A stretch of 64,000 bases of DNA from Nonomuraea dietziae (GTDB taxonomy: Bacteria > Actinomycetota > Actinomycetes > Streptosporangiales > Streptosporangiaceae): contig NZ_JACIBV010000001.1 of NCBI RefSeq assembly GCF_014195505.1, forward strand, positions 5,766,001 through 5,830,000, read 5' to 3'. Under the pieces are notes generated by a model, which did no database searches, had not been told where the DNA came from, and saw nothing but the letters and a program-made list of their open reading frames with translations. A program made the position numbers and the translations under genes. This document shows, in pieces, positions 41,144-49,386 of this stretch. Each line of letters begins with the position of its first letter. Position 1 is the first letter of the stretch.

Positions 41144-41287
41144 ATGGACAGGTACGCCGCCGCCCTGTCCCGGCGGGACGCGGCCGACCGCGTGGCGAAC
41201 CGGCGCGGCGGCGTTGACAGGGTGGGTCCGGCTGGTGAGGCTGGACGGGAGAGCCTGACCGGGCAGCCTTCTCGTACGGAGCTCTGA
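41144..41287 (+). CDS. Possible 47-codon upstream frame coupled to the SDR gene
   Basis: MDRYAAALSRRDAADRVANR begins this small frame, and its TGA overlaps the SDR start as TGATG. That is a typical coupling arrangement, but there is no clear ribosome binding site or known family. The first residues recall SnoaL-like proteins, so it may be a remnant. Confidence 0.25.
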   Translation: MDRYAAALSRRDAADRVANRRGGVDRVGPAGEAGRESLTGQPSRTEL

Positions 41288-42057
41288 TGGATGGCACTGT
41301 CGCTGTCGTGACCGGGGCCGCGCGCGGCATCGGGCGGGGCATCGCCCTCGTGCTCGGCGAGGCAGGGGCGATCGTCTACGCCGCCGACCGTGAGAGCCGC
41401 GACCATCGTCACTCCGCGCTGCCCGGCACCATCGAGGACACCGCCGAGCAGGTGACCGCGCGCGGCGGCATCGGCATTCCTGTGCGCGTCGACCACGATG
41501 ACGACAAGACCGTCGAGTCCCTGTTCGAGCGGGTGCGCGTCGAGCAGGGCGGGGTCGATCTGCTGGTGGCCAACGCCTGCGACGGCAACGCGCTGCCCTT
41601 CGCCGGTGGTCCGTTCTGGACGCTGCCGCTCGAGCACTGGCACAACATGATCGACATCGGGGTCCGCAGTCACCTCGTGACGGCCTGGTACGCGGCGCCC
41701 CTGCTGATCGAGCGGCGAGGGCTGGTCGTCCTGACCGGGTACACCGATCCTGACGCCGAGGTGATCGCCGGTCACCTCTTCTACGACCTGGCCATGACGA
41801 GCGTCAGTCGCCTGGCCCGCTCGCTGGCTCATGACCTGCGCCCGCACGGGGTCACGGCGCTCGCCGTCTCTCCAGGGTTCACCCGCACCGAGGCGATCAT
41901 CGCGACGCTCGGTGACGACGTGCCTGGCGGCGACTCGGTCGAGTTCCCCGGCCGCGCCGTCCGCGCCCTGCTGGAGGATCCCGACGTGGGGCGGCACGCG
42001 GGCCTGACCCTTCCCGTCGCCGACCTTGCCAGGGAGTACGGCTTCAGCGACATCTGA
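41287..42057 (+). CDS. Short-chain dehydrogenase/reductase (DHRS1-like) lacking the catalytic lysine
   Basis: 256 residues with an intact Rossmann loop (TGAARGIGRGIALVLGEAGA). The overall pattern, including LPGTIEDTAEQVTARGG, FWTLPLEHWHNM and LAHDLRPHGV, matches the DHRS1-like SDR group. The catalytic Tyr is in FYDLAMTSVSRLA, but the residue four positions later is Met, where the family has Lys (YxxxK). The catalytic Ser position is also altered (VLTGYTD). It may bind cofactor without catalysing the normal reaction. GGAG lies just before ATG 41287. Confidence 0.8.
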   Translation: MDGTVAVVTGAARGIGRGIALVLGEAGAIVYAADRESRDHRHSALPGTIEDTAEQVTARGGIGIPVRVDHDDDKTVESLFERVRVEQGGVDLLVANACDGNALPFAGGPFWTLPLEHWHNMIDIGVRSHLVTAWYAAPLLIERRGLVVLTGYTDPDAEVIAGHLFYDLAMTSVSRLARSLAHDLRPHGVTALAVSPGFTRTEAIIATLGDDVPGGDSVEFPGRAVRALLEDPDVGRHAGLTLPVADLAREYGFSDI

Positions 42058-42153
42058 CCGCTGGGCCGGGCGCGGACCGGGGGAGCGGCTCCGGCCGAGC
42101 AGTGGTGCCGAGCGAGGCGAGATCAGGAATGTGGCGGTAAGGCGGGGGTTCGG

Positions 42154-42783
42154 TCAGGTGAGGAGGCCACGTTGGTATGCCACGGCCACTGCCGCCGCCC
42201 GATCGTTGACGCCGAGCTTGGTGTAGATGTGCAGCACGTGTGTCTTGACCGTGGCCTCGCTGATGAACAGCTGCGCGGCCGCCTCACGGTTGGTGGCGCC
42301 CTGGGCGATCAGCTCCAGGATCTCCCGTTCCCGCGCGCTCAACGGGTCCGCGGGTGTGCGTACCTGGCTGAGCAGACGGGTGGCGACCGAGGGGGACAGC
42401 ACGGCCTTACCGCGGGCCGCCGCTTCGACCGCGCGCACCAGCTCCTCGCGCTGGGCGTCCTTGAGCAGGTAGCCGGTGGCGCCGGCCTCGATGGCGGGCA
42501 GGACGTCGCTGTCGGTGTCGTAGGTGGTGAGCACCAGGACGCGGGCCGCGATGCCCAGCCTGACCAGCTCCTTGATGGCTGAGACGCCGTCCATCCTGGG
42601 CATGCGCAGATCCATGAGGATCACGTCGGGTTCGAGCGCGCGCGCCAGTTCGACGGCCTGAGCGCCGTCACCCGCCTCGCCGAGCACCTCGAAGCGCGGA
42701 TCGCCGGTGAACATGCCGCGGATGCCGTCCCGCACGATGGGGTGGTCGTCGGCGATCAGCAGGCGGACGGGGGAATCAGGCAC
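42154..42783 (-). CDS. NarL/LuxR-type response regulator
   Basis: 209 residues. Receiver: IADDHPIVRDG, phosphorylated Asp in VILMDLRMPRMDG, LTTYDTDSDV and LLKDAQREE. Output: LSAREREILELIAQGATNRE and FISEATVKTHVLHIYTKLGV, a LuxR-type helix-turn-helix. GTG 42783 overlaps the kinase gene by eight bases, so the two are translated together. It is the last gene of the exporter operon and probably controls its own operon. Confidence 0.94.
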   Translation of the reverse strand: MPDSPVRLLIADDHPIVRDGIRGMFTGDPRFEVLGEAGDGAQAVELARALEPDVILMDLRMPRMDGVSAIKELVRLGIAARVLVLTTYDTDSDVLPAIEAGATGYLLKDAQREELVRAVEAAARGKAVLSPSVATRLLSQVRTPADPLSAREREILELIAQGATNREAAAQLFISEATVKTHVLHIYTKLGVNDRAAAVAVAYQRGLLT

Positions 42784-43981
42784 TGGGGCTCTCCCTGAGG
42801 ATGGCCGGGAGACTCGCGGAGATCGCGGTGCCCGCGCCGGGCTCGGACTCGATCTCCAGGGTGCCCGCCAGGCGGCTCACGCGCCGGCGCATCGACGTCA
42901 GGCCGAAGCCGCCGCCGTCCTTGGCGCGCTCGGGGTCGAAACCGGCGCCGTCGTCGCGGACGTCCAGGGTGACCAGATCGTCCATGTACGACAGGGTCAG
43001 CCCGACACGCGTGGCCTCCGCGTGCTTGGCCACGTTGGCGAGCGCCTCCTGGGCGGTACGGAGCACCGTCACCTCGACCTCGGGATGCATGGGGCGGACC
43101 GTACCAGTCGTGGTGAGATCGGCGCGCACCCCGTGGAGGTTCGACCACGCGGAGGCGACCTCCGCCAGCGCGTCGGGCAGGCGCGCCGACTCCAGCGGGC
43201 CCGGCGCGACGGCGTGCACGGACCTGCGTGCCTCGGCGAGGCTCTCGCGCGCCAGACGCGTGGCGTTGTCGATGTGGCGCTGCCACTCGCCGCCCTCCCT
43301 GGCGTGGGTGGCCGCCTGGAGCTGGGTGATGATGCCGGTCAGTCCCTGGGCGAGGGTGTCGTGGATCTCGCCCGCCATGCGCTGGCGCTCGTCGAGCACG
43401 CCGGCCTCCCGCGCCTGGATCAGCAGCTGGGCGTGCAGTCCTGCGTTCTCCCTCATCGTCGCCTCGAGCTGGGACACCATGCGCTTCCGCTCGGCGCTGC
43501 GCTCGGCCGTGACGTCGCCGACGAAGCTGAACAGCCCGACCAGGGCCACAATGGCGGCGACGAAGAACAGGTAGCTGAGGATCGCGGTGGGAGTGGGCTC
43601 GGGCGGGCCGCCCCCGTAGGCGACGATGCTGATCGCCGCCGTGGCGGCCACGCCGACGAACCTCCACATCCCGCGCAGGAGCTGCCACGAGTGCAGGTAT
43701 CCGGTGAAGGCGAAGAAGCTGGCGAACCAGATCCCGCGGCTGCTGAGCGCCGCGATCAGGATGACCAGGCCGGCGATGTAGAGCGCGGGCCACCTGGTCA
43801 TCAGCGCGACCCACCCGGCGGTCAGGACGGCCAGGCCGAGCGTGACCAGGCGGTAGTCCGCCGAGTGGGAGCCGGTGAGCAGGAACAGCGCCGTGGAGAC
43901 AGCGAGCAGCACGTACGGCACCGCCGCCATGAGGCGGTCGAGGCGCCCTTCCCATGCGTCGAGGCGCGTCGGCACGATCAC
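42776..43981 (-). CDS. Sensor histidine kinase (HisKA_3 type)
   Basis: 401 residues. Five or six membrane helices occupy residues 15-160. The HisKA_3 dimer domain has the phosphorylated His in RQRMAGEIHDTLAQGL; the ATPase domain has EALANVAKHAEATRV and DDGAGFDPE. There is no large outer sensor domain, so it probably senses through its membrane helices, as in antibiotic- or lipid-sensing systems paired with ABC exporters. Start GTG 43981 overlaps the permease stop by four bases. Confidence 0.93.
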   Translation of the reverse strand: MIVPTRLDAWEGRLDRLMAAVPYVLLAVSTALFLLTGSHSADYRLVTLGLAVLTAGWVALMTRWPALYIAGLVILIAALSSRGIWFASFFAFTGYLHSWQLLRGMWRFVGVAATAAISIVAYGGGPPEPTPTAILSYLFFVAAIVALVGLFSFVGDVTAERSAERKRMVSQLEATMRENAGLHAQLLIQAREAGVLDERQRMAGEIHDTLAQGLTGIITQLQAATHAREGGEWQRHIDNATRLARESLAEARRSVHAVAPGPLESARLPDALAEVASAWSNLHGVRADLTTTGTVRPMHPEVEVTVLRTAQEALANVAKHAEATRVGLTLSYMDDLVTLDVRDDGAGFDPERAKDGGGFGLTSMRRRVSRLAGTLEIESEPGAGTAISASLPAILRESPSA

Positions 43982-44673
43982 TCCCAGCGGAAGAACTTGG
44001 CGGCCGCGACGCTGATGATCACGGCGTACGCGGCCATCACGCCCAGCAGGAGAGGGTTCGGCGAAGCGCCCGCCCAGACATCCTGAAGGGTCTGCCGGAA
44101 AGCGCCCAGAGGGGTGTATTCGCCGATGCGGGCCAGGATAACCGGCATCTTGTCGGCGGGCTGCATCAGCCCGGCGAGGAAGGCCATCGGGAAGTACAGC
44201 AGCACGCCGACGCCGTTGGCGGTGCGTCCGTTCGGGGCGACGGCCGCGATGAGCAGGCCGATGGCGAACATGGCGGCCGTGCCGAGCGCGAAGGCCACGA
44301 CGACGGGCACCACCCTGGTGGGCAGATGGGCGCCGAGGATGGTGCCGGCGACGGCGAGGAGCAGCGCGCAGGCGGTGACGGCGAGGACGAGCTGGAGGAG
44401 CAGCTGCACGATCAGCAGGTTTCGCGGGCGCACCGGGGTGGTGGACAGCCGTCGCAGGATGCCCCTCTCCCTGTACGTGGCCAGGGTGGTGGGCACGAGG
44501 TACAGGCCCACGAGTCCCACGGCGATCGCCAGCGTCATCGGCAGGAGCACCGTGTCTCCTGGCGGGATCGAGCTTCCGAAGATCACCAGGATGAAGAGGG
44601 GAAGGAGGATGGTGAACATCGAGCCGGGCTCGCGCACCAGCAGCTTCAACTCGACGACGGTGAGCTTGGTCAT
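43978..44673 (-). CDS. ABC-2 type transporter permease
   Basis: 231 residues with six helices. It begins TVVELKLLVREPGSMFTI, the usual amphipathic lead of ABC-2 permeases, and contains YRERGILRRLSTTPVRP after helix 2 and LLYFPMAFLAGLMQP. With the ATPase at 44848-45753 it would form a small drug- or lipid-exporting ABC pump. ATG 44673 follows GGAG. Hairpin repeats separate it from the ATPase gene. Confidence 0.9.
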   Translation of the reverse strand: MTKLTVVELKLLVREPGSMFTILLPLFILVIFGSSIPPGDTVLLPMTLAIAVGLVGLYLVPTTLATYRERGILRRLSTTPVRPRNLLIVQLLLQLVLAVTACALLLAVAGTILGAHLPTRVVPVVVAFALGTAAMFAIGLLIAAVAPNGRTANGVGVLLYFPMAFLAGLMQPADKMPVILARIGEYTPLGAFRQTLQDVWAGASPNPLLLGVMAAYAVIISVAAAKFFRWE

Positions 44674-44703
44674 GGAGGTTCTCCTCAGAGGCGCGGCGAA
44701 GGG

Positions 44704-44817
44704 CGAGTCAAGGGCGACTCGGAGGCGGGGCGAGGGGCGAGTCGGGCGACTCGGAGGTAGGGCGAGGGGCGAGTCGGGCGACTCGGGGGTGGGGCGAGGG
44801 GCGAGTCGGGCGACTCG
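44704..44817. repeat. Four tandem hairpin-forming repeats between ABC exporter genes
   Basis: CGAGTC-GGGC-GACTCG hairpins start at 44738, 44770 and 44802 (period 32); a variant with a 6-base loop starts at 44704. Between them lies GGGGCGAGGGG or similar. The array is inside the operon, between the ATPase stop and permease start, and could lower or stabilise downstream expression. Confidence 0.85.
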
Positions 44818-44847
44818 GGGGTGGAGGGAGCGGCCGGTCGGAGGGGC

Positions 44848-45753
44848 TCAGAGGTGGAGGGAGCGGCCGGTGAGGGCGACGAACGCGTCGTCGAGGGTGC
44901 GCTTGTCGATGCGGAGGTCGGCGACCATGACGTGGTTGCGGGCCAGGGCGGCGGTGACGGCGGTGGCGAAGTCGCCCCTGCCCGTGACGACCACCTGGTC
45001 TCCCTTCGTGGTCACGCCGGTCACGCCGGGGACCTCGCTCAGGAGCGAGGCGTCTCCTGTCATCAGCCTGAACCGCATCTGGTGTTCGGCGTCGACCCCG
45101 TCGATCAGGCCCGCGGGAGTGTCGAGGGCGACGATGTCGCCGCCGTCGAAGACGGCGACCCTGTCGCAGAGCTCCTCCACCTCGTCCATGAAGTGGCTGA
45201 CCAGGACCACGGTCACGCCGGACGCGCGGACCTGCTTGATCACCTCCCAGGTGGCGCGGCGGGCCTGCGGGTCGAGCCCCGTGGTGAGCTCGTCGAGGAA
45301 GGCCACCTTGGGGTTGCCGACCAGCGCCAGCGCGATGAACAGCCGCTGCTTCTGGCCGCCGGAGAGCTTCCCGAACCGGGCGTTGCGCTTGTCGGCCAGC
45401 CCCCACTGCTCCAGCAGCTCGCGCCAGTCGCGCGGGTTGGCGTAGAAGGAGGCGTAGAGGTCGAGCGCCTCCCAGACCTTGATGTTCTCCGGCAGCTGCG
45501 TGTGCTGCAGCTGGACGCCGATCAGCTCGCGCAGCTCGCGGCCGTCCTTGATCGGGTCGAGCCCGAGTACCCTGATCGTCCCCCCGTCGGGGCGACGCAG
45601 GCCCTCCACGCACTCCACGGTGGTGGTCTTTCCCGTGCCGTTGGGGCCGAGGATGCCGAAGATCTCGCCCTCCTCCACGGAGAAGGAGATCCCGTTCAGA
45701 ACCGTCTGGCCCGCGTACCTCTTGGTGAGGTCGGTGACTTCGATGACTGCCAT
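44848..45753 (-). CDS. ABC transporter ATP-binding protein (drug-exporter type)
   Basis: 301 residues. Walker A GPNGTGKTTTVECVEGL, signature KLSGGQKQRLFIAL, Walker B VAFLDELTTGLD and the switch His in VLVSHFMDE are intact. The C-terminal 80 residues form the DrrA/CcmA-type extension, ending FVALTGRSLHL. It energises the permease encoded downstream. ATG 45753 is the first gene of the four-gene operon ATPase, permease, kinase, response regulator. Confidence 0.94.
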   Translation of the reverse strand: MAVIEVTDLTKRYAGQTVLNGISFSVEEGEIFGILGPNGTGKTTTVECVEGLRRPDGGTIRVLGLDPIKDGRELRELIGVQLQHTQLPENIKVWEALDLYASFYANPRDWRELLEQWGLADKRNARFGKLSGGQKQRLFIALALVGNPKVAFLDELTTGLDPQARRATWEVIKQVRASGVTVVLVSHFMDEVEELCDRVAVFDGGDIVALDTPAGLIDGVDAEHQMRFRLMTGDASLLSEVPGVTGVTTKGDQVVVTGRGDFATAVTAALARNHVMVADLRIDKRTLDDAFVALTGRSLHL

Positions 45754-45929
45754 GGCTCAAGCCTCGTGCGTGGGCTCTTCCGGCGAATCGCCCCTCCGGC
45801 CATGAACGGCCGTGGATGCGGCTGACCCTGAGATCCACCGTTCGGTTGATGGCGGGCCCCGGGGTGGGCGCGATAAGTGAACCGTTGACTGGGGGCCCTT
45901 GCGCCGGGCGTCATCAGGAGTTAATTCTT

Positions 45930-45942
45930 AGGAAGGTTTCCT
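45930..45942 (+). promoter_or_regulatory. AGGAA-GGT-TTCCT palindrome upstream of the LPMO gene
   Basis: This 13-bp inverted repeat sits 25 bp before the start, in an AT-rich island (TTAATTCTTAGG before, TTTTAGTTATCC after). Similar GGAA/TTCC palindromes precede many secreted hydrolase genes in streptomycetes, as far as I recall. It may be an operator or part of the promoter. Confidence 0.45.
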
Positions 45943-45967
45943 TTTAGTTATCCTCCCGGGAGCTCCC

Positions 45968-46804
45968 GTGACCAAGAGAACCGCCGCCTTAGCCGCAGGC
46001 ACAGCCGCCCTCGTCCTCCTCCCCGCCGGTGCCGCCAACGCCCACGGCACGATGTCCAACCCGCCGAGCCGCGTCTACGTCTGTAAGAACGAAGGCCCCG
46101 AGGCACCCAAGTCCGCCGCCTGCAAGGCCGCCGTGGCCGCGGGCGGGACCCAGGCCTTCTACGACTGGAACGAGGTCTCCCTGCTCGAAGCGGGCGGACG
46201 GCACCGCGAGATCATCCCCGACGGCAAGCTCTGCAGCGCGGGCCGCGACAAGTACCGCGGGCTCGACCTGCAGCGCGCCGACTGGCCCGCCACCTCGGTA
46301 CGGCCAGGCAGCTTCACGCTCACCTACCACGCCACCGCGCCGCACTCCAACAGCAACTTCGAGTTCTACATCACCCGCGACGGCTGGAACCCGACCATGC
46401 CCCTCAGGTGGTCGGACCTGGTCCACCTCAGGACGTTCAACGGCCAGAACCCCACCACGTTCACCAACTGGACGCTCAACCTGCCGCAGCGCTCGGGGCG
46501 GCACATCCTCTACTCGATCTGGCAGCGCGTCGTCGGCAGCAACGAGGCCTTCTACACCTGCTCGGACGTGGACTTCGGCGGCGGAGGCGGCAACCCGACC
46601 CCGACGCCGACCCCCACGCCGACCCCGACCCCGACTCCCACGCCGACCTCGACAGTCCCCTCGGGCACGTGGCAGGCTGGCAAGGCCTACAAGGGAGGTG
46701 ACCGCGTGACCTACGCCGGTCTGTCCTACGAGTGCCTGCAGCCGCACACGGCCATCGCCGGGTGGGAGCCGCCCAACGTCCCCGCGCTGTGGAAGCGCGT
46801 CTGA
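45968..46804 (+). CDS. AA10 lytic polysaccharide monooxygenase with CBM5/12
   Basis: 278 residues. A 25-residue Sec signal ends ANA, so the mature protein starts with His26 (HGTMSNPPSRVYVC), the first ligand of the copper histidine brace; His126 in YHATAPHSN is the second. AA10 proteins break chitin or cellulose chains oxidatively. The core is followed by a Pro-Thr linker of about 20 residues and a CBM5/12 chitin-binding module (WQAGKAYKGGDRVTYAG and WEPPNVPALW). GTG 45968 is preceded by GGGAG. The stop lies inside the start of the DUF305 gene. Confidence 0.95.
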   Translation: MTKRTAALAAGTAALVLLPAGAANAHGTMSNPPSRVYVCKNEGPEAPKSAACKAAVAAGGTQAFYDWNEVSLLEAGGRHREIIPDGKLCSAGRDKYRGLDLQRADWPATSVRPGSFTLTYHATAPHSNSNFEFYITRDGWNPTMPLRWSDLVHLRTFNGQNPTTFTNWTLNLPQRSGRHILYSIWQRVVGSNEAFYTCSDVDFGGGGGNPTPTPTPTPTPTPTPTPTSTVPSGTWQAGKAYKGGDRVTYAGLSYECLQPHTAIAGWEPPNVPALWKRV

Positions 46805-47304
46805 TCGCAGCCCTCGCCGCGGCCCTGTTCCTCGGAGCGGGCTGCGGCGAGCCGCCACCTGAGCAGGTCAACGCCGACGACGTGATGTTCCTGCAGATGA
46901 TGATCCCGCACCACAAACAGGGCATCGAGATCGTACGGCTCGCCGGCCCCAAGGCCACCAGCCCCGCGGTGCGGAACCTGGCCGCGGCGATCGAACAGAC
47001 CCAGACCACCGAGGTCCAGACGATGACCAGGTGGCTGACCGAGTGGGACCAGCCGCTCACCGCCCCGACCGACGCCCACGCCGGGCACGGCGGCTTACCC
47101 GAGACCGACAGGGAGCGCATCGCCGCCGTGAAGAACGAGCGCGACCTGATCAACCTGCTGATCGCGCACCAGGACGACGCCGTCCAGATGGCCAGGGTCG
47201 AGGTCTACAACGGCGAGAGCCCCAAGGTGAAGGAGTGGGCCAAGCAGGTCGAGGCGTCGCGCGAGGCCCAGATCGACCTGATGCTCGGCGTGCTGGAACA
47301 GTGA
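46789..47304 (+). CDS. DUF305 lipoprotein
   Basis: 171 residues from GTG 46789, whose first codons overlap the last five codons of the LPMO gene in another frame. The short signal has a lipobox (FLGAGCGE). The DUF305 body shows MMIPHHKQGIEIVRLA and LIAHQDDAVQMARV, the two His-rich helices of the family, and a His-rich loop (TDAHAGHGG). DUF305 proteins are ferritin-like four-helix bundles tied to copper in several bacteria. Coupling to a copper enzyme gene suggests copper delivery or protection outside the cell; this is inference. Confidence 0.85.
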   Translation: MEARLIAALAAALFLGAGCGEPPPEQVNADDVMFLQMMIPHHKQGIEIVRLAGPKATSPAVRNLAAAIEQTQTTEVQTMTRWLTEWDQPLTAPTDAHAGHGGLPETDRERIAAVKNERDLINLLIAHQDDAVQMARVEVYNGESPKVKEWAKQVEASREAQIDLMLGVLEQ

Positions 47305-47450
47305 CGAACGCGGTCACGGCCCGCGCGTAGGTCGTCGAAGGACGGCCCGGTCCGCCGCTCGACCACGAACGCTCCCCTGAGGCCGGCCGCGCCGGCACCC
47401 CCTGCTGCCTGGCGTCTCTTCTCATGGGGTGAAAAGTCGGCGGATAAGTG

Positions 47451-47465
47451 ATCTAATCATTAGAT
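47451..47465. promoter_or_regulatory. Operator of the GntR-type regulator (site 1)
   Basis: ATCTAAT-C-ATTAGAT is a perfect 15-bp palindrome that reaches the start codon of the regulator gene, as expected of autoregulation. A 12-of-15 match is at 58065-58079, at the other end of the sugar locus. Confidence 0.7.
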
Positions 47466-48141
47466 GATGGTTGTCCGGCCCTCCCTTTCCGGCGTGCTGA
47501 CCGAGCAGGTGCTCGGCCTGATCAGCGACAGCGGGCTGCAGCCTGGCGACCGGCTGCCCACCACCCGCGAGCTCGCTCAGAGGTTCTCGGTGACCACGCC
47601 CACCCTCAGGGAGGCCCTGCGCCGCCTCGAGGCCACGGGCGCGATCGAGATGCGGCACGGGTCGGGGCTGTACGTCGGCGCGGACATCGAGCGCATCGTG
47701 CTGCCCAACCCCAACATGCGCTCGATGCCGGGAGGGCAGCTGCTCGACCTGCTCGACGCGCGCATCCTCATCGAACCGCCGCTGGCGGGGCTCGCCGCGG
47801 GGCGTCCGGGAGCGGAGGAGCTGAGGGCGGTGCTGGGCGAGGCCGCCAGGCACCTGAGCGGCCAGGACGCCGAGTTGCACGAGGCGAACATGACCTTCCA
47901 CCGGGTCAGCGCCAGGCTGGCGGGCAACAGCGTGCTCGAGGAGGTCGTCGACTCACTGCTGAGCGTGCACGCCCCCGAGCAGCGGGAGATCCTGCGCATC
48001 TACGACGACAGGCGCCGCGACTACGACGAGCACCTGACGATCCTCGAGGCCATCGAGGCCGGCGACGCACGGGCTGCGGAGGAGCTCATGCGCGCGCATC
48101 TGATTGACGTGAAAACGGTGGTCCAGCAACGGCTCATGTAG
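47464..48141 (+). CDS. FadR-subfamily GntR regulator
   Basis: 225 residues. The winged helix has LQPGDRLPTTRELAQRFSVT and LREALRRLEATGAIEMRHGS; the C-terminal part is an all-helical FCD domain with likely metal-binding residues in EANMTFHRVSA, HEHLTILEAIEAGD-type text (here YDEHLTILEAIEAGD). Such proteins respond to sugar acids or organic acids. It is the first gene of the locus and its start overlaps a palindrome. ATG 47464 or 47467. Transcript and leader would be very short. Confidence 0.92.
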   Translation: MMVVRPSLSGVLTEQVLGLISDSGLQPGDRLPTTRELAQRFSVTTPTLREALRRLEATGAIEMRHGSGLYVGADIERIVLPNPNMRSMPGGQLLDLLDARILIEPPLAGLAAGRPGAEELRAVLGEAARHLSGQDAELHEANMTFHRVSARLAGNSVLEEVVDSLLSVHAPEQREILRIYDDRRRDYDEHLTILEAIEAGDARAAEELMRAHLIDVKTVVQQRLM

Positions 48142-48156
48142 AACAGGAGGCCGGTC

Positions 48157-49386
48157 ATGATCCGGCGTACCCCCATCCTGATTGCCGCATCAGTCCTTCT
48201 GGCCGCGTGTGGAAGCACTCCCACGGGCCAGCCCAAGACAGAGCTCACCCTCTACAACGACAAGGGCGCATGGAGTAAGTACTTCACCGAGATGGGCGCG
48301 CTGTCCAAGCAGCAGATCGACCTCGGCATGAAGCCGGTCGGCTACACCGACGAGCCCACCTACCAGGCCTTCATCAAGGCCTCCTTCCGCACCGACGTGA
48401 AACCCGACCTGTTCACCTGGCAGACAGGGGGGCTGCTCAAGGAGATCGTCGGGCAGAAGCAGGTCGCCGAGACCACGGCCATCTGGCAGGAGGCCATCAA
48501 GAACGGCGACCTGTCCGAGGACGTCGCCACCTACTACACCGTGGACGGCAAGCAGTACTGCGTCCCGCTGAACGTCGCCTACTGGGGCATGTTCTACAAC
48601 AAGAAGATCTTCGACAAGCACGGCCTGAAGCCGCCCACGACCTGGGACGAGCTGATCACCGTGGCGGAGACGCTCAAGAAGGCCGACATCAAGGCCTTCT
48701 ACCACACCTCCGTGCTGTTCTCCTTCGTCTGGTTCGAGCAGCTCCTCGCGGGGACCGACCCCGACCTGTACGACCGGCTCTCGACGGGCAAGGCGAAGTA
48801 CACCGACCCCGGCGTCGTCCAGGTGATGGAGAAGTGGAAGTCGCTCATCGACGCCGGATACTTCAGCAACCCCGGCGACAAGACCGACCCCGCAGACGCG
48901 TTGAAGAACGACAAGGTGGCGATGGTCTCCTTCGGCACCTGGTTCAACACCAGCATGACCCAGCGCAACCTCGACGCCGGGTTCTTCGTCATCCCGAACG
49001 TCAACGCCTCGCTCCCCAAGACCTCGATGATCTTCGAGAGCGGCCCGCTGTGCTCGCTGGCCAAGGCGCCCGACCCGGCGGCGAGCATGAAGTACCTCAA
49101 GTGGTGGACGACCACCCAGGCCCAGGAGAAGTGGTCCTCCGCGCGCGGTGACGTGAGCGCCAACCCCAAGGTCACCATCAAGAGCGAGGTGCTCGGCCAG
49201 GTCACCAAGGACGCGGGCAGCGGGAAGTACCGGCTGGTCAACCGCTACTTCGAGGCGACCCCTCCGCCGATCCTGACGGCCGCGCTCGACGGCTTCGGGC
49301 TCTTCGTCACCAAGCCGGACAGCTACCGGCAGGTGCTCGAGGACATCCAGAAGAAGGCCGACGAGTACTGGAGCACGCACCAGTGA
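48157..49386 (+). CDS. Sugar-binding lipoprotein of an ABC importer
   Basis: 409 residues. The lipobox LLAACG puts the lipid anchor at Cys18. The body is a family 1 solute-binding protein: KADIKAFYHT, WGMFYNKKIFDKHGL and a typical WWTTTQAQEKW near the end. It is followed at once by two permeases, with a 4-base overlap, so the three form one importer. Given the neighbours, an oligosaccharide containing mannose is a likely ligand. Confidence 0.92.
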   Translation: MIRRTPILIAASVLLAACGSTPTGQPKTELTLYNDKGAWSKYFTEMGALSKQQIDLGMKPVGYTDEPTYQAFIKASFRTDVKPDLFTWQTGGLLKEIVGQKQVAETTAIWQEAIKNGDLSEDVATYYTVDGKQYCVPLNVAYWGMFYNKKIFDKHGLKPPTTWDELITVAETLKKADIKAFYHTSVLFSFVWFEQLLAGTDPDLYDRLSTGKAKYTDPGVVQVMEKWKSLIDAGYFSNPGDKTDPADALKNDKVAMVSFGTWFNTSMTQRNLDAGFFVIPNVNASLPKTSMIFESGPLCSLAKAPDPAASMKYLKWWTTTQAQEKWSSARGDVSANPKVTIKSEVLGQVTKDAGSGKYRLVNRYFEATPPPILTAALDGFGLFVTKPDSYRQVLEDIQKKADEYWSTHQ

